Below are positions 63,580 through 64,000 of a DNA stretch of 64,000 nucleotides, piece by piece. Location: contig CAJQUW010003173.1 in the NCBI GenBank assembly GCA_907163375.1, positions 179,725 through 243,724 of the forward strand, written 5' to 3'. The notes beneath the pieces are model-generated. The model was not told the origin of the DNA and ran no database searches. It worked only from the letters and a program-made list of their open reading frames with translations. Every line of letters starts with the position of its first letter. Position 1 is the first letter of the stretch. The position numbers were made by a program, and so were the translations under genes. The DNA comes from Prostheceraeus crozeri. Its lineage: Eukaryota; Platyhelminthes; Polycladida; Euryleptidae.

Positions 63580-64000
63580 GACACACCCAACCAAAACAAT
63601 CCACTCAGTACGACCAAAAGCGCCCTTGCCGCCCCTTCGTGTCCAGCCCATGCTGCAACCAGGCATTATAAAACCACGTACATCCCCCACTCCACATCGC
63701 ATGTGACATAACTCGGTTCATTTATACCACACATCTACAAACGCTCCCGCCTTTAGTCCCTCAAATGCCGGCTTACGACCTAGATTGACCTTATCCCTTA
63801 TAACCGACCCCCTAAGCAAAGACAACACACCAATTGTTTTGTTACACCAACTAATAAATTGCCTCAACCGCTTTTCGACCTACAAAGGTCCTCACCATAG
63901 AACATGCCTCGCAATGCAAATTTTAATACGGTAATGACAACACAATACGTACCGCAATCTTCATAGAACAATACCGAGTGTAACATTATTAAAACTGGCA
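63580..64000. other. C-biased ordinary sequence at the window end
   Basis: All four bases return, at first with an excess of C. No gene, repeat or RNA is recognised. The gradual recovery of composition supports a quality problem in the preceding block. Confidence 0.5.

Noticed and set aside
56839..63702. Three overlapping minus-strand frames of 2,250-2,287 residues made of Gly, Trp, Val and Cys
   Set aside because: They arise because a strand made only of G and T cannot contain TAA, TAG or TGA. The composition is impossible for a normal protein and all three frames are equally open.

Overview
Organism and overall character. The window is AT-rich animal nuclear DNA: multi-exon genes with GT-AG introns, a cadherin and a 7TM receptor, tRNA-type SINEs, mariner, LINE and Penelope-like remnants, and a Polinton. 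It fits a bilaterian invertebrate, but nothing fixes the phylum.

Region by region. (1) 775-19691 (+): the last eight coding exons of a Cdh23/Pcdh15-like cadherin. Splice phases agree across all seven junctions, giving about 490 codons to a stop at 19689-19691. Its introns hold a 38-bp minisatellite, a LINE tail, an internally deleted mariner, a Penelope-like GIY-YIG remnant and three copies of a tRNA-type SINE. (2) 21417-21610: an inverted repeat whose two arms each carry a hammerhead-ribozyme core, flanked by (TA)n. (3) 21717-42939: a three-level nest. A decayed mariner holds a 5'-truncated non-LTR retrotransposon (8-bp direct repeat), which holds a nearly complete 17,987-bp Polinton (6-bp direct repeat GGTATG). 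(4) 42940-51469: non-coding sequence with hAT-like termini and other repeat debris. (5) 51470-52600 (+): a single-exon 7TM receptor-like gene. (6) 56526-63579: an A/T-only tract, then 6.7 kb made of only A and C (one T), most likely a base-calling or assembly artefact. Its 2,250-residue Gly/Trp/Val/Cys reading frames exist because a strand lacking A cannot encode a stop codon.

The Polinton is the most interesting part. It encodes an adenain-type protease, a parvovirus-type phospholipase A2 fused in frame to an integrase, two small glycine/alanine-rich hydrophobic proteins that could be core or membrane-active virion proteins, a major capsid protein, a coiled-coil protein with a phage-fibre-like N-terminus, an acidic 429-residue protein of possible clamp-like fold, a family B DNA polymerase, an FtsK/HerA-type packaging ATPase (broken by a frameshift), a penton-like minor capsid protein, and several unknown proteins. 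Together these cover replication (polymerase), integration (integrase), capsid assembly and maturation (capsid proteins, protease), DNA packaging (ATPase) and possibly membrane penetration (PLA2, hydrophobic helices), so the source is better read as an endogenous adintovirus-like virus than a simple transposon. Nearly every gene starts in an A-rich TTTTAAAAATG-like context. Small GC-rich palindromes recur in the terminal repeats, between genes, and in frame inside at least four genes.
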